DNA of 64,000 nt from Flavobacteriaceae bacterium. Its GTDB lineage: Bacteria; Bacteroidota; Bacteroidia; Flavobacteriales; Flavobacteriaceae. The stretch spans positions 62,001-126,000 of the forward strand of contig CANFNV010000003.1 of assembly GCA_947448525.1 (NCBI GenBank). The letters are read 5' to 3'. Shown piece by piece: positions 51,104-60,886 of this stretch; positions within the stretch are counted from its first letter, which is position 1, and each line of letters starts with the position of its first letter. The notes beneath the pieces were generated by a model. The model made no database searches. It was not told the DNA's origin and saw nothing but the letters and a program-made list of their open reading frames with translations. A program made the position numbers and the translations under genes.

Positions 51104-51829
51104 ATGAATTGTGGTATCGTAATTATTCCAACTTATAATGAAATTGAAAACATAGAGAGCATCATACGTGCCGTACTTTCTTTGCCTAATCCATTTCATA
51201 TTTTGATTGTCGATGATAATTCGCCCGACAAAACTGCCGAACTTGTAAAAGAACTTCAAAAGGAGTTTTTAGATCAATTGTTTTTGGCACAACGCGATAA
51301 GAAATCGGGTTTAGGGACTGCTTATGTTCATGGTTTCAAATGGGCTTTAGAGAGGGATTATGAATTTATTTTCGAAATGGATGCCGATTTTTCTCATAAT
51401 CCAAACGATTTAATAAAATTATATGAAGCGTGTTATTTTGGCGGTGCCGATTTAGCCATTGGATCAAGATATGTTACTGGAGTAAATGTGGTTAATTGGC
51501 CTTTGAGTAGAGTTTTACTGTCTTATTTTGCCTCGGTTTATGTGAGAATGATTACCGGAATGAAAATTATGGATGCAACAGCAGGTTTCATCTGCTACAA
51601 TAGAAAAGTTTTGGAAAGCATTAATTTAGATAAGATTAAATTTATTGGATATGCTTTTCAAATTGAAATGAAATACAGAGCTTTTGCAAAACAATATAAC
51701 ATACAAGAAGTTCCAGTAATTTTTACCGATAGAACCAAAGGCCAATCTAAAATGAGTGGTTCTATCATAAAAGAAGCGATGTTTGGTGTACTATCTTTAC
51801 GAATAAAAAAGTTATTTAATAGATTATAA
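51104..51829 (+). CDS. Polyprenol monophosphomannose synthase-like family 2 glycosyltransferase
   Basis: IIPTYNEIENIESIIRAVL; EMDADFSHNPNDL; start MNCGIVIIPTYNE. Confidence 0.92.
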   Translation: MNCGIVIIPTYNEIENIESIIRAVLSLPNPFHILIVDDNSPDKTAELVKELQKEFLDQLFLAQRDKKSGLGTAYVHGFKWALERDYEFIFEMDADFSHNPNDLIKLYEACYFGGADLAIGSRYVTGVNVVNWPLSRVLLSYFASVYVRMITGMKIMDATAGFICYNRKVLESINLDKIKFIGYAFQIEMKYRAFAKQYNIQEVPVIFTDRTKGQSKMSGSIIKEAMFGVLSLRIKKLFNRL

Positions 51830-51837
51830 AGCATACT

Positions 51838-53178
51838 ATGAACACTGTTTTAATAAAAAATGCAAAGATTGTAAATGAAGGAACAATCATTGAAGGCGAT
51901 GTGCTAATTGAAGGCGAATTCATCAAAGAGATTGCCACGAACATAAGTCACAAATCATCCAATTGTAAGGTAATTGATGCTGAAGGTAATTATTTAATTC
52001 CGGGCGCAATCGATGATCAAGTGCATTTTCGCGAACCAGGGTTAACACACAAAGGCGATATCGAATCGGAAAGTAAAGCGGCTGTTGCTGGCGGAATTAC
52101 ATCGTTTATTGAACAGCCCAATACGGTTCCTAATGCCATTACTCAAGAATTATTAGAACAAAAATACCAGATTGCTTCCGAAAAATCGTATGCAAATTAT
52201 TCGTTTATGATGGGTGGAACGAATGAAAATTTAGAAGAAATTTTAAAAACCAATCCTAAAAATGTTGCCGGACTTAAACTATTTTTAGGATCTTCAACGG
52301 GGGATATGCTTGTGGATAGCTCAGAATCATTAGAGAAAATATTTTCAAATACTAAATTATTAATTGCTGTTCACAGTGAGGATGAAACTACGGTTAAGGA
52401 AAATCTTGAAAAATTTAAAGCACAATATGGCGATGACATTCCAGTGCAGTTCCATCCCGAAATTAGAAGTGTAGAGGCCTGTTATAAATCGACCCTAAAA
52501 ATCATTGAGTTAGCTAAGAAAACAGGAGCTCGATTGCATGTGTTTCATATTTCTACAGCAAAAGAATTGGACTTGTTTACCAATAAAATACCCTTAGAAA
52601 AAAAGCAAATCACTGCCGAAGTTTGTATTCACCATCTTTGGTTTTCTGATGAGGATTATACAACTAAAGGAAATTTTATCAAATGGAACCCTGCGGTTAA
52701 ATCGGCAATAGATAGAGAGGCCCTTTGGAAAGCATTGCTAGACGACCGAATAGATGTTATCGCGACCGATCATGCGCCGCATACGCTAGAAGAAAAAAAA
52801 CAAGTGTACACCAAAGCGCCATCAGGCGGACCCTTAGTGCAACATGCTGTTGTGGCTATGTTTGAAGCCAATCATCAAGGGAAAATTTCGGTGGAAAAAA
52901 TCGTTGAAAAGATGTGTCACAATCCGGCTAAAATATTTAAAATTGAACAACGCGGTTTCATCAAAGAAGGCTATTATGCCGATTTAGTTATTGTAAATCC
53001 ATCCAAACCTTGGAGCGTCAATAAAGACAATGTTTTATACAAATGTGGATGGTCGCCTTTTGAAGGAACCAATTTCAAATCACGAATTTCGCATACATTT
53101 GTAAACGGACATTTAGTTTATGAAAACGCAAAAGTTAAAGAAATTAAGGCAGGCAAACGATTACTTTTTGATAGATAA
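51838..53178 (+). CDS. pyrC: Dihydroorotase
   Basis: IPGAIDDQVHFREPGLTHKGDIESES; VIATDHAPHTLEEK. Confidence 0.92.
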   Translation: MNTVLIKNAKIVNEGTIIEGDVLIEGEFIKEIATNISHKSSNCKVIDAEGNYLIPGAIDDQVHFREPGLTHKGDIESESKAAVAGGITSFIEQPNTVPNAITQELLEQKYQIASEKSYANYSFMMGGTNENLEEILKTNPKNVAGLKLFLGSSTGDMLVDSSESLEKIFSNTKLLIAVHSEDETTVKENLEKFKAQYGDDIPVQFHPEIRSVEACYKSTLKIIELAKKTGARLHVFHISTAKELDLFTNKIPLEKKQITAEVCIHHLWFSDEDYTTKGNFIKWNPAVKSAIDREALWKALLDDRIDVIATDHAPHTLEEKKQVYTKAPSGGPLVQHAVVAMFEANHQGKISVEKIVEKMCHNPAKIFKIEQRGFIKEGYYADLVIVNPSKPWSVNKDNVLYKCGWSPFEGTNFKSRISHTFVNGHLVYENAKVKEIKAGKRLLFDR

Positions 53179-53179
53179 G

Positions 53180-53554
53180 ATGAGAAAAATAAATTTACTT
53201 TTATTGGCTTTTTCTTTTGTGATTTTTAGTTGCAAAGAGGATGTGGTATCGAAACCAAAAAATCTCATTGAAAGAGATAAAATGGTGGCTATTATTTATG
53301 ATTTATCGGTTCTTGAAGCAGCTAAATCGCAAACATCTGGAATATATCACTATCCAAAATCCTCTCAGTTTTTGAAGGAAAAGTACAAAGTAGATAGCTT
53401 AACATTTGCTCAGAGTACGCAATATTACGCTTCCGACATGAAGGAATACAAAAAAATATACGACGAAGTAAAAGCGCGGTTACAATCTGAAAACACCAAA
53501 TTAAACGGAGGAAAACCAATCAAAGAAAATACTGAACAAGGAGTATTAAGGTAG
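53180..53554 (+). CDS. DUF4296 family lipoprotein
   Basis: Lipobox VIFSCKED; MVAIIYDLSVLEAAKS; start 53180 follows the dihydroorotase stop. Confidence 0.8.
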   Translation: MRKINLLLLAFSFVIFSCKEDVVSKPKNLIERDKMVAIIYDLSVLEAAKSQTSGIYHYPKSSQFLKEKYKVDSLTFAQSTQYYASDMKEYKKIYDEVKARLQSENTKLNGGKPIKENTEQGVLR

Positions 53555-54556
53555 TTGGTTTTTAAAATAGAAGGCAATTTTATCCAAATAATCATCTATT
53601 TTTTCAAAAGTAAAATTCAAGTAATTTATTATTTTTTTATTAGAAATTGCATCCGCATTCTGAAGTGAAATACTACCGTGGCGCGAAATTTTTCTTTCCG
53701 TTTGAAACATTTTTGAAGAAACCCAATCCAGTTTCCATGCCAAACTGAGCAACCACGGACCCGCCTTCAAATGGGGTTTTTTTGCATCAATCCTAGTAGC
53801 GATTTTGAGGATAATATCCTTGAAACTGATATTTTCAGAAATCAACGTAAATCGTTCGCCACTGCAATCCGATTGCATTAATTGCACCATTATAGCCACC
53901 ACATCGGTTACGGCAATATATCCTGTAGAACCATTGGTATAAAAAGGAATTCCTTTTTTTATAGTAGTAAATAAAGTACCGCTTCCTTGATTCCAAAATC
54001 CGGGTCCAAAAACCACACCTGGATTTACAATTACGACCTGCAAACCTTCTTGATGACCTCGCCAGACTTCCATTTCGGCGCCATATTTTGAAATGGCATA
54101 ATCGCTATGCAACACTTCAGGATTCCATTCGGTGTCTTCGGTAACACGTTTTTGATTTGGCGCCAAATTACCAAGTGCCGCAATCGAACTAACATGGCAT
54201 AATTTGGTGACTTTTTTGTCGATACAAAAGTTTACAATATTGGCAGTTCCTTCAATATTGACCTTTCTAATTTGGTCTTCATCGTTGGGATTGAAGGAGA
54301 TAAATCCAGCACAATGATATACAAAATTTACATTTTCAAAAGCAATTTCCATGCTGGGTATATCAAGAATATCGGCTTGAACCCATTCCACTTTTGAAAA
54401 CAAATCTTTTTTTTGATACAACTCAAAAAGCGACTTTGTTTTTTTAATAGCGTAAGCATTTCTGTAAATAGCCCGAAGGTTTACTGCTCCACTTTCTATT
54501 AAATGCAGCAGCAAATGTGCCCCTACCAAACCTGTTCCGCCTGTAACTAATATCAT
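53546..54556 (-). CDS. NAD-dependent epimerase/dehydratase
   Basis: MILVTGGTGLVGAHLLLHL; YAISKYGAE. Confidence 0.92.
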   Translation of the reverse strand: MILVTGGTGLVGAHLLLHLIESGAVNLRAIYRNAYAIKKTKSLFELYQKKDLFSKVEWVQADILDIPSMEIAFENVNFVYHCAGFISFNPNDEDQIRKVNIEGTANIVNFCIDKKVTKLCHVSSIAALGNLAPNQKRVTEDTEWNPEVLHSDYAISKYGAEMEVWRGHQEGLQVVIVNPGVVFGPGFWNQGSGTLFTTIKKGIPFYTNGSTGYIAVTDVVAIMVQLMQSDCSGERFTLISENISFKDIILKIATRIDAKKPHLKAGPWLLSLAWKLDWVSSKMFQTERKISRHGSISLQNADAISNKKIINYLNFTFEKIDDYLDKIAFYFKNQLP

Positions 54557-54806
54557 TTTGTAAAAATAAGTATTTTGCTAATGTTTTGCCAATATTAATT
54601 ATTAAATTCAACTGAAGTGATTAGGTCAATAAATTGATTATTGTTTTTTAGATCAAGTTACTTTTTTTATATTCTTTTTTTTAATTTTTTTAATTTGCAG
54701 AACAGCATTATACTAATCAAACACCAAAGTTAGAAACCAAAAAAAGACCAAGCCATTTGCAGCAAATACTAAGAAATGTTATACTTTTGTATTTCAAATT
54801 TTTACC

Positions 54807-55934
54807 ATGAAAAAGCTACAAATGGTTGACTTGAAAGGTCAATATGAAAAAATAAAAGACGAAGTGAATGCCTCCATTCAAGACGTTTTAGAAAATAATA
54901 CTTACATTAACGGACCGTTGGTTCATCAATTTCAAGCCGATTTAGAACAATATTTAGGAGTAAAACACGTCATTCCGTGTGCGAATGGAACCGATGCCTT
55001 GCAAATTGCAATGATGGGTTTGGATTTGAAGCCAGGCGATGAAGTGATTACCGCCGATTTTACCTTTGCCGCAACCGTTGAGGTGATTGCGTTGCTGCAA
55101 TTAACTCCCGTTTTGGTTGATGTAGATATGAATAATATGAACATTTCACTAGATGGAATTCGAAAAGCCATTACACCAAGAACCAAGGCAATTGTTCCCG
55201 TTCACTTGTTTGGTCGTGCAGCCCATATGGATGCCATTATGGAAATTGCAAACGAACATAATTTGTTTGTAATTGAAGATAATGCCCAAGCCATTGGCGC
55301 CGATTACAAATCTAAAGATGGTTCTAAAAAGAAAGTGGGCACCATTGGTCATGTAGGCGCTACCTCATTTTTTCCTTCTAAAAACTTGGGCTGTTATGGC
55401 GATGGCGGAGCGATTTTTACTAATGATGATTCTTTGGCGCACAAATTACGCGGTATTGTAAACCACGGAATGTATGAACGCTACCATCATGATGTGGTTG
55501 GCGTGAATTCTCGATTGGACAGCATTCAAGCAGGGGTTTTAAAAGCAAAATTACCGCATTTAGATAAGTATAATAGCGCTCGACAAGAGGCGGCTCAAAA
55601 ATACAGTTTGGCGCTGAGCATAAATCCAAATATATGGGCACCTTTTATTTGTGATGCGTGCGATTGTCATGTGTTTCACCAATATGTAATAAGAATCAAG
55701 AACGGCAAACGCGACGGCTTGTTAGCCCATTTACAAGAAAAAGGAATTCCTTGTGCAATTTATTATCCAATTCCGTTGCACAGTCAAAAAGCATATGCCG
55801 ATTCAAGATACAAAGAAGAAGATTTTCCGGTAACGAATCAGTTGTGTAAAGAAGTGATTGCATTGCCAATGCATACCGAGCTGGACGACGAACAGATTAA
55901 ATTTATAACGGATAGTGTTTTAGAATACGTTTAA
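54807..55934 (+). CDS. DegT/DnrJ/EryC1/StrS aminotransferase
   Basis: CANGTDALQIAMMGLDLKPGDEVITADFTF; FFPSKNLGCYGDGGA. Confidence 0.94.
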   Translation: MKKLQMVDLKGQYEKIKDEVNASIQDVLENNTYINGPLVHQFQADLEQYLGVKHVIPCANGTDALQIAMMGLDLKPGDEVITADFTFAATVEVIALLQLTPVLVDVDMNNMNISLDGIRKAITPRTKAIVPVHLFGRAAHMDAIMEIANEHNLFVIEDNAQAIGADYKSKDGSKKKVGTIGHVGATSFFPSKNLGCYGDGGAIFTNDDSLAHKLRGIVNHGMYERYHHDVVGVNSRLDSIQAGVLKAKLPHLDKYNSARQEAAQKYSLALSINPNIWAPFICDACDCHVFHQYVIRIKNGKRDGLLAHLQEKGIPCAIYYPIPLHSQKAYADSRYKEEDFPVTNQLCKEVIALPMHTELDDEQIKFITDSVLEYV

Positions 55935-55993
55935 TATTTTTTATACGATAATTCGGTTATTTGTTACTTCGAATAACCAACTAACTAAATAAA

Positions 55994-57007
55994 ATGAAAA
56001 TAGTAGTTACAGGAGGTCTCGGATTTATTGGTTCACACACCGTAGTAGAATTGCAAAACGAAGGGTTTGAAGTTGTAGCCATTGATAATTTATCCAATTC
56101 CTCTGAAGATGTTTTAGAGGGTATTTATAACATTACGGGTAAAAAACCACTCTTTGAGAAAATGGATTTACGTGATAAAGCGTCGGTTCAAAATTTCTTT
56201 AAAAACCACCTTGATATTGCTGGCGTGATTCATTTTGCAGCCTCAAAAGCGGTTGGTGAAAGTGTTGAAAATCCGTTGTTGTATTATGAAAACAATATAA
56301 ATTCTTTGGTGTATTTACTTCAAGAATTGAAAGAATTAGCCAATGCCAATTTCATTTTTAGTTCATCTTGTACCGTTTACGGTCAATCCGAAGTTATGCC
56401 AATTACAGAAAATGCTTCGGTGCAACCCGCCATGTCCCCTTATGGAAATACGAAACAAATTGGCGAAGAAATCATACATGATGTGGCAAAAGTAACTAAT
56501 CTGAATGCCATCTTGTTGCGCTATTTCAATCCAATTGGAGCACATTCGAGTGCAGAAATTGGAGAATTACCTATTGGAATTCCACAGAATTTGGTGCCTT
56601 TTATTACTCAAACCGCTTATGGTTTGCGAAAAGAACTTTCGGTTTATGGCAATGATTATCCAACTCCAGATGGTACTTGTATTCGCGATTATATTCACGT
56701 AGTTGATTTGGCGAAAGCCCACGTTGTAGCATTACAAAGATTATTGAATAAACAAAATATTGAGAAAGTAGAAACATTCAATCTAGGAACCGGAAAGGGG
56801 AGTTCTGTTTTGGAAGTTATCAATGCTTTTGAAAAAGTTTCAGGGCAAAAACTACCATACAAAATTGTTGGCAGAAGAGAAGGTGATGTAATCTCCGCTT
56901 ATGCCAATACCAATAAAGCAAACACTGTTTTGGGATGGAGCTCGCAATCCAGCTTGGAAGATAGCTTAGCAAGTGCATGGAAATGGGAGCAGAAGATTAG
57001 AAAGTAA
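55994..57007 (+). CDS. galE: UDP-glucose 4-epimerase
   Basis: MKIVVTGGLGFIGSHTVVELQ; SSSCTVYG; SPYGNTK; GTCIRDYIHVVDLAKAHV. Confidence 0.95.
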   Translation: MKIVVTGGLGFIGSHTVVELQNEGFEVVAIDNLSNSSEDVLEGIYNITGKKPLFEKMDLRDKASVQNFFKNHLDIAGVIHFAASKAVGESVENPLLYYENNINSLVYLLQELKELANANFIFSSSCTVYGQSEVMPITENASVQPAMSPYGNTKQIGEEIIHDVAKVTNLNAILLRYFNPIGAHSSAEIGELPIGIPQNLVPFITQTAYGLRKELSVYGNDYPTPDGTCIRDYIHVVDLAKAHVVALQRLLNKQNIEKVETFNLGTGKGSSVLEVINAFEKVSGQKLPYKIVGRREGDVISAYANTNKANTVLGWSSQSSLEDSLASAWKWEQKIRK

Positions 57008-57070
57008 AAAAGTTAATGCAACAAAATAAAATTCTGAAGGTGATCCCTCGAAATTTTCTATTTAGGGTAA

Positions 57071-57307
57071 TTAATTGACTGATTCTTTTAGTTTTTTAGC
57101 ACTTTTTATAACAAAAGTATCCAATTTAGATTTCAATTTCAATTCAACGGAATCTATATTTTTTTTGGCTTTTGCTTGGGCAGAATCAATCCTTTCTTTT
57201 ACTTCAGAATTTAAAGCTTCTTTAGCTACTTTTAGTTTTTCATTAGTTTCTTCTTTGCAAGAAAACAATAACGAAGCAATAGTTAAGGATAAGAATATTT
57301 TCTTCAT
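57071..57307 (-). CDS. Small coiled-coil lipoprotein
   Basis: Lipobox SLLFSCKEE; charged helical remainder. Confidence 0.65.
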   Translation of the reverse strand: MKKIFLSLTIASLLFSCKEETNEKLKVAKEALNSEVKERIDSAQAKAKKNIDSVELKLKSKLDTFVIKSAKKLKESVN

Positions 57308-57322
57308 AATTGAAAGTTGTTC

Positions 57323-58195
57323 TTAGGCCGAAATTGTTTCTACCTCTCTATCTATTTTGTTTACTAACCCAACTAATACTTTTCCAGGCCCCACTTCTGT
57401 AAAGCTGGTGGCTCCGTCCTGAATCATTTGTTGCACCGATTGTGTCCATTTTACAGGAGCTGTCAATTGAATGATTAGGTTTTTCTTAATCTCATCAGCA
57501 TCTGAAACCGCACAAGCTGTCACATTTTGATATACAGGACAAATTGGTGTTGAAAAAGTGGTTGCTTCAATAGCAGCAGCCAATTCTTCTCGTGCTGGTT
57601 CCATCATAGGCGAATGAAATGCCCCACCAACTGGTAAAATCAAGGCGCGTTTAGCACCCGCTTCTTTCATTTTTTCGCAAGCCATTTCAACAGCTTCGTA
57701 TGCTCCCGAAATAACTAATTGCCCAGGGCAGTTATAATTAGCGGCTACCACAACACCATCAATTGAAGCACAGATGTCTTCTACAATTTTATCGTCTAAG
57801 TTAAGAACTGCAGCCATAGTTGAAGGTCTAATCTCACACGCCTTTTGCATCGCAATAGCCCGTTGTGAAACTAGTTTCAACCCGTCTTCAAAACTTAAAG
57901 CACCATTAGCTACTAAGGCTGAAAATTCACCAAGTGAATGTCCGGCAACCATTTCTGGTTTAAAGTTTTCTAAAGTTTTAGCAAGGATTACCGAGTGTAA
58001 AAACACCGCTGGTTGTGTTACTTTAGTTTCTTTTAATTCTTCGGCTGTACCTTCAAACATTATGTCTGTGATGCGGAACCCTAATATATTGTTGGCTCTT
58101 TCGAATAATTCTTTTGCTATTGCTGAGGTTTCATATAAGTCTTTGCCCATTCCTGAGAACTGGGCGCCTTGACCAGGAAATATGTATGCTTTCAT
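57323..58195 (-). CDS. fabD: ACP S-malonyltransferase
   Basis: IFPGQGAQFSGMGKDLY; VAGHSLGEFSALVA. Confidence 0.95.
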   Translation of the reverse strand: MKAYIFPGQGAQFSGMGKDLYETSAIAKELFERANNILGFRITDIMFEGTAEELKETKVTQPAVFLHSVILAKTLENFKPEMVAGHSLGEFSALVANGALSFEDGLKLVSQRAIAMQKACEIRPSTMAAVLNLDDKIVEDICASIDGVVVAANYNCPGQLVISGAYEAVEMACEKMKEAGAKRALILPVGGAFHSPMMEPAREELAAAIEATTFSTPICPVYQNVTACAVSDADEIKKNLIIQLTAPVKWTQSVQQMIQDGATSFTEVGPGKVLVGLVNKIDREVETISA

Positions 58196-58370
58196 TTTTT
58201 TTATTTAAAAGTTTAAAAGTTTTAGGAGTTTAAAAGCTCCTAAAAAACATTGCAAAAATACTAATTTTTTAGGAGCAAAATAGTTTTTCGATTTTTGTGT
58301 TGTAAATAGAAATGATTAGGAAAGAATTAGTATTTTGTTAACTCAGTCATTAAACCTTTTGTAGTTAGAT

Positions 58371-58997
58371 TTGTCGAATGAACAATCTACTTTTATAATG
58401 ATACAACTAAAATCCTTATTTATTGTCTTTCTATTGTTTGGTTGCGCGGTGTTTTACAGCCAAGAAGCTCCCAAAAAATGGAAGTTCGCCTTCCAATTAG
58501 ACAATAGATTTTCTAGTATTCGAGGGAAAGAAATTACCGTATTTGGATTGAAAGTGGGTTTGCAATACAAAAAGCTAACCCGATTTGGCGTGGGAAGTTC
58601 TTTTATTGTCAATCCCGTTTATATCGATTATTTTAATAAAAAACGGAATACAGAAGAAACCAATAAAATTAGTTTTTGGTACTTTAGTGTTTTTAACGAT
58701 TGGATTCTTTTTAAAAACAATAAGTGGGAGGGTTTTGTAACCGAACAAATCGGATTTGGAAGACCTAATTTTACTAAAGAAATTAATAATGACATCGTTA
58801 GCGACTTTAATGTAAATCTGTATGTAAATGAAATTTCGGGTCAAGTAAATTATAAATTAACAAAATGGATTGGATTAGGAGCAGGTGTAGGCTATAGAAG
58901 TTTATTAAACAAAAAATCGGTGCTCAACACAACGTTTGATGCCCCGATTTATATTGCTAAAATTATTATTTATCCCGAAACGTTCTTCAACAATTAA
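58371..58997 (+). CDS. Hypothetical secreted/outer-membrane protein
   Basis: Signal-like MIQLKSLFIVFLLFGCAVFYSQ; beta-rich. Confidence 0.6.
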   Translation: MSNEQSTFIMIQLKSLFIVFLLFGCAVFYSQEAPKKWKFAFQLDNRFSSIRGKEITVFGLKVGLQYKKLTRFGVGSSFIVNPVYIDYFNKKRNTEETNKISFWYFSVFNDWILFKNNKWEGFVTEQIGFGRPNFTKEINNDIVSDFNVNLYVNEISGQVNYKLTKWIGLGAGVGYRSLLNKKSVLNTTFDAPIYIAKIIIYPETFFNN

Positions 58998-59400
58998 TTT
59001 TTTCTATAAAATTTTTGGTCTTTATTACCGCATTTTTTACCATTTCAAAATTATTAATTTCGATTTTATTCGCTTTATTTTTCCAATTAATAGTAAAAGT
59101 CATTTCTGTTTCATTTTCCGAAATCAATATAATGTCATTATCTACGTACCCTTCTATACTTGGATGCTCCAATAATAAAAATCGAACTTTGTATGGAATG
59201 AATGTAATTTTTTCTTTCAAAATTGAAGTGCCACTTTCCTGAGTTATTTTCATTTGTCGGATTACATAATTTTCCTTTTTTTCAATGATTTCAACGTCAC
59301 TTACTCCAGGTACAAAATCTCCAGGATTTTCAATTTTATAAAGTAGTTGCTCCCAAACCTTTTCAAAAGTAGCTTCAACTATTTCTGAATGTTGCACCAT
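58987..59400 (-). CDS. SRPBCC/DUF1857-like protein
   Basis: VEATFEKVWEQLLYKIENPGDFVPGVSDVEIIEK. Confidence 0.7.
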   Translation of the reverse strand: MVQHSEIVEATFEKVWEQLLYKIENPGDFVPGVSDVEIIEKKENYVIRQMKITQESGTSILKEKITFIPYKVRFLLLEHPSIEGYVDNDIILISENETEMTFTINWKNKANKIEINNFEMVKNAVIKTKNFIEKINC

Positions 59401-59412
59401 AATTGAATCTGT

Positions 59413-60129
59413 TTATTGGTTCATTGGAATTTCCATTACTAAAAATTTAGCATCGCTCGTAGCTGAAATTTCAAGATTAGTAAAATCCCAAATCCCGAGC
59501 CCGTCACGTGTTTCTAATTCTTCTCCATTAACAGTAATTCTTCCCGAAATTACAAAAACATACATTCCGTTTCCTTCTTTGTTAATAGAATAATTTTTTG
59601 AAAAACCTTTGTCAAAATCAGCCAAGTAAAACCAAGCATCTTGATAAATCCAAACGCCTGCATCATCCGCATTTGGCGAAAGTATTTGTGCAAAATTATT
59701 TTTTTGTTCGGCGACATCCAAAGTAATTTGTTGGTAACGAGGCGTTACATTTCGGTACTTAGGAAACACCCAAATCTGAAACAATTTAGTATGTTGGTCG
59801 GCATTCGGATTGAACTCACTGTGTTGAATTCCGGTACCGGCACTCATTACTTGAACGTCGCCCGTTTTGATGACTTCAGTATTGCCCATACTGTCTTTAT
59901 GCGCCAAATCGCCCTCTAGCGGAATGGTAATAATCTCCATATTATCATGTGGGTGCGTTCCAAAACCCATTCCGGATGCTACGGTATCGTCGTTTAAAAC
60001 GCGTAACATTCCGAATTGCACTCTATCAGGATTGTACCAACTGGCAAAACTAAAACTGTGATACGCATTCAACCATCCGTGGTCGGCATGTCCTCTTGTA
60101 TTGGCTTTATGTAAAACGGTATTTTTCAT
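59413..60129 (-). CDS. Pirin family protein
   Basis: TRGHADHGWLNAYHSFSFASWYNPDRVQFGMLRVLND; FGTHPHDNMEIIT. Confidence 0.94.
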   Translation of the reverse strand: MKNTVLHKANTRGHADHGWLNAYHSFSFASWYNPDRVQFGMLRVLNDDTVASGMGFGTHPHDNMEIITIPLEGDLAHKDSMGNTEVIKTGDVQVMSAGTGIQHSEFNPNADQHTKLFQIWVFPKYRNVTPRYQQITLDVAEQKNNFAQILSPNADDAGVWIYQDAWFYLADFDKGFSKNYSINKEGNGMYVFVISGRITVNGEELETRDGLGIWDFTNLEISATSDAKFLVMEIPMNQ

Positions 60130-60259
60130 TTTTTTAAATTGTTATACAAATTTACAATACAAAATGATTTTCGACACTAAATTATTTTTTCTTTTACAAA
60201 ATTAAAATACAATAATAAAATAGCAGAATTACTATATTTGAAATGTTTAAATCTAACAA

Positions 60260-60817
60260 ATGAAAACCGAAAAAGAAAAAATGCTGGCTGGAGAAATCTA
60301 TTTTGCTAACGATAAAGAATTAGTTGCCGAGAGAACCAATGTCAAAAAACTACTTCATAAATTGAACATCACCGAATATGTAATGAACGGAACAGGGAGA
60401 AACATTTTACAAGAACTACTACCCAACGCAAACAAAATACTGTACATCGAACCACCATTCCACTGCGATTATGGCTATAATATTCATTCTGGAGAGAATG
60501 TCTATTTCAATGTGAATTGCGTTGTTTTAGACGCTATGAAAGTTGCTATTGGAAACAATGTGTTCTTTGGCCCTGGAGTTCATATTTATACCGCAGCGCA
60601 TCCACTTGATGCAACTGAAAGAAGAACCAAACAATATTCTAAACCAATTTCAATTGGAAGCGATTGTTGGATAGGAGGGAACACCGTCATTTGTCCTGGA
60701 GTTACCATTGGTAATGGAGTTACCATAGGTGCTGGAAGTGTTGTTACTAAGGATATTCCTCATAATACTTTAGCTGTTGGAAATCCAGCAAAAGTGATTA
60801 AAAAGTTAGATAAGTAA
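60260..60817 (+). CDS. Maltose/galactoside O-acetyltransferase-like hexapeptide protein
   Basis: GPGVHIYTAAHPLDATER; IGSDCWIGGNTVICPGVTIGNGVTIGAGSVV. Confidence 0.93.
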   Translation: MKTEKEKMLAGEIYFANDKELVAERTNVKKLLHKLNITEYVMNGTGRNILQELLPNANKILYIEPPFHCDYGYNIHSGENVYFNVNCVVLDAMKVAIGNNVFFGPGVHIYTAAHPLDATERRTKQYSKPISIGSDCWIGGNTVICPGVTIGNGVTIGAGSVVTKDIPHNTLAVGNPAKVIKKLDK

Positions 60818-60819
60818 AA

Positions 60820-60848
60820 AAACCTCAAAACTTGAATTTTTGAGGTTT
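60820..60848. terminator. Intrinsic terminator between convergent genes
   Basis: AAACCTCAAAA-cttgaa-TTTTTGAGGTTT. Confidence 0.8.
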
Positions 60849-60886
60849 GATATTAAATTGGATATTGGAATTTATTTTTTAGAATT

